Shown here: positions 62,775-64,000 of the stretch, in pieces | Position numbering within the stretch: the first letter of the stretch is position 1 | Layout of the letters: every line of letters starts with the position of its first letter | NCBI RefSeq assembly: GCF_900101545.1 | Contig: NZ_FMZU01000010.1 | Coordinates: 178,463-242,462 of the forward strand | DNA: 64,000 bases | Direction: 5' to 3' | Source of the DNA: Variovorax sp. CF079 | Lineage (GTDB): Bacteria > Pseudomonadota > Gammaproteobacteria > Burkholderiales > Burkholderiaceae_C | Notes under the pieces: model-generated | What the model was told of the DNA's origin: nothing | What the model saw: only the letters and a program-made list of their open reading frames with translations | The model's database searches: none | Translations under genes and position numbers: made by a program

Positions 62775-64000
62775 TAGAAAGAGGTTCCGATCTGGAATTG
62801 CAGGCGTTGAATTCTATCCTTCGGGATCGGATGCAGCGGGTCGGTCAGGTCTTCATCCTGCTGCCTGACCGGGATGGCGTAAGCCAGGCGCAGCGGCCCC
62901 AGCGGCGAGATCCAGCTGATGCCCAGGCCCACCGAGGCGCGGAGCTTCTTCGCCGCCTTCCACTGGGCGTCGGTCGAGAAGGCATCGCGCGTGCCGAACA
63001 CGTTGCCGATGTCGAAGAAGCCGTAGAGGCGCAGCGTGCGGTCGTTGCCGGCGCCCGGGAACGGCGTGCTGAGTTCGGCGTTGAAGATCGCCTTCTTGGT
63101 GCCGCCCAGCGCCGCGCCTTCGGTCTGCCCCAGCAGCGGCACGTCGCGGGGCCCCAGCGAGTTCTGCTCGAAGCCGCGGACCGACCCCAGGCCGCCCGCG
63201 TAGAAGTTCTTGAAGATCGGGTACGGCTTGCCGCCGTATTCCTTGCCGTAGCCGAGCTCGCCGTTGATCGCAAAGGTGTACTGCTTGCTGATCGGAAAGA
63301 ACTGCTGATACTGGTAGTTGGTCTTCAGGTACTTCATGTCGCCGCCCACGCCCACCTCGAGGTTGGCGCGCTGCAGGCGTCCGCGGGTCGGCAGCAGCGC
63401 GCTGTCGCGGTCGTCGCGCGACCAGCCGATGGTCAACGGCACGCCCCAGACGCTGTCGTTGGTACAGCCGGTGACAAGGCCCGACGCGCTGGTGCTGCAG
63501 CCGAAGTAGCGCCGGTACGACTGCGGTGTCAGGAAAGCGACGTTGCCGCCCGGGTCGAAGCGGTAGCGCTCCAATCCGGCGCCGAAGAAGACCGTGTCGA
63601 CTTCGCTGAACGGCACGCCGAAGCGGATGCTGCCGCCTTCATTGACCAGCCGGTAGTCGCCGTCGACGCTGTAGTAGGGCCGCGTGGTCGTGTGGTAGAT
63701 GCCGAAGGTGCGCGAGATGCCGTCCTTCGTGAAGTAGGGGTCCGTGGTCGTCAGCGAGAGCGCCCGGTTGTATTTGCTGGTGTTGACCTGAAGGCCGAGG
63801 TAGTTGCCGGAACCGAAAACATTCTCCTGCGCGATACCGAAGGTGAACGACACCTTCTCGGCACTGGAAAAACCTGCGCCCAGTTGCAGCGTACCGGTCG
63901 GTTTTTCGGCCACGTTGATCGTCAGGTCGACCTGGTCCGGCGAGCCCGGCACCTCCTGCGTCTCCACATTCACCTCGGTGAAGAAGCCCAGGCGGTCCAC
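62774..64000 (-). CDS. bamA: outer membrane protein assembly factor BamA (partial, C-terminal)
   Basis: 409 codons reach the window edge without a start; the frame continues into the next sequence. The visible part begins at the end of the last POTRA domain (VDLTINVAEKPTGTLQLGAGFSSAEKVSFTFGIAQENVFGSGN), then the 16-strand barrel. The conserved lid-lock motif VRGF (SVRGFEQNSLGPRD) and a C-terminal beta signal ending in F (RLQFQIGTSF) are present. It inserts outer-membrane proteins. Two extra-loop cysteine pairs (FGCSTSASGLVTGC) stand out. N-terminal POTRA 1-4 are outside the window. Confidence 0.95.
   Translation of the reverse strand: MDRLGFFTEVNVETQEVPGSPDQVDLTINVAEKPTGTLQLGAGFSSAEKVSFTFGIAQENVFGSGNYLGLQVNTSKYNRALSLTTTDPYFTKDGISRTFGIYHTTTRPYYSVDGDYRLVNEGGSIRFGVPFSEVDTVFFGAGLERYRFDPGGNVAFLTPQSYRRYFGCSTSASGLVTGCTNDSVWGVPLTIGWSRDDRDSALLPTRGRLQRANLEVGVGGDMKYLKTNYQYQQFFPISKQYTFAINGELGYGKEYGGKPYPIFKNFYAGGLGSVRGFEQNSLGPRDVPLLGQTEGAALGGTKKAIFNAELSTPFPGAGNDRTLRLYGFFDIGNVFGTRDAFSTDAQWKAAKKLRASVGLGISWISPLGPLRLAYAIPVRQQDEDLTDPLHPIPKDRIQRLQFQIGTSF

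Overview
The window is a high-GC, gene-dense bacterial chromosome segment with no phage, insertion sequence, CRISPR array, rRNA or tRNA that I could see. Protein content and gene order (exbB-exbD-lpxK-kdsB-adk, bamA-skp-lpxD-fabZ-lpxA-lpxB-rnhB, rlmE-ftsH-folP-glmM, carA-carB-greA) point to a betaproteobacterium of the Burkholderiales, most likely Comamonadaceae and close to Variovorax. The genus is an inference from remembered family resemblance, not a computed result.

Layout. 1-2149: a truncated gene, a zinc-ribbon membrane protein and an orphan TAXI-type binding protein; the last two share a C-terminal C-x9-C-[EK]-R tail. 2152-5910: an ECF sigma factor with an NrsF anti-sigma factor, divergent from a bufferin-type RiPP operon (DUF2282 precursor, DUF692/MNIO enzyme, DUF2063 partner, DoxX protein). 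Both sides of the divergent gap carry a perfect GTAACC-N16-CGAA element, which explains the circuit: the sigma factor drives itself and the peptide operon. 6046-15462: an eight-gene operon uniting the URC-type uracil catabolism genes (URC1-like, URC4/DUF1688, uracil phosphoribosyltransferase) with a BMP-type nucleoside/nucleobase ABC transporter and a cytosine-deaminase-family enzyme; three copies of a GC-rich intergenic repeat lie in this stretch.

15465-24432: mostly minus-strand genes (GNAT, ABM monooxygenase, DUF3224, exonuclease I, cardiolipin synthase, ClpA, ClpS, isocitrate dehydrogenase) with clear terminators. 24115-31103: small secreted proteins, Fe-superoxide dismutase, exonuclease VII large subunit, then the envelope operon exbB-exbD-lpxK-Trm112-kdsB and adk. 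The 313-bp gap before exbB contains DnaA-box-like sequences. 31104-38705: DUF6152, DUF6644, asparaginase, lexA with an SOS box, a hydroxyacid dehydrogenase, an MFS transporter and a FimV-like protein. 38756-44244: an acyl-CoA catabolic cluster with its own Crp/Fnr regulator and an APH-kinase/acyl-CoA-dehydrogenase pair resembling the two halves of ACAD10/11.

44245-64000: housekeeping genes, mostly on the minus strand: glmM, folP, ftsH, rlmE (with yhbY and a putative glycosyltransferase opposite), greA, a Kdo hydroxylase, carB, carA, an rRNA-type methyltransferase, rnhB, and the lipid A/outer-membrane operon lpxB-lpxA-fabZ-lpxD-skp-bamA, the last cut by the window end. Genes are tightly packed: many pairs overlap by 4 bases, several use TTG or GTG starts, and three convergent pairs meet exactly at a TGATCA.
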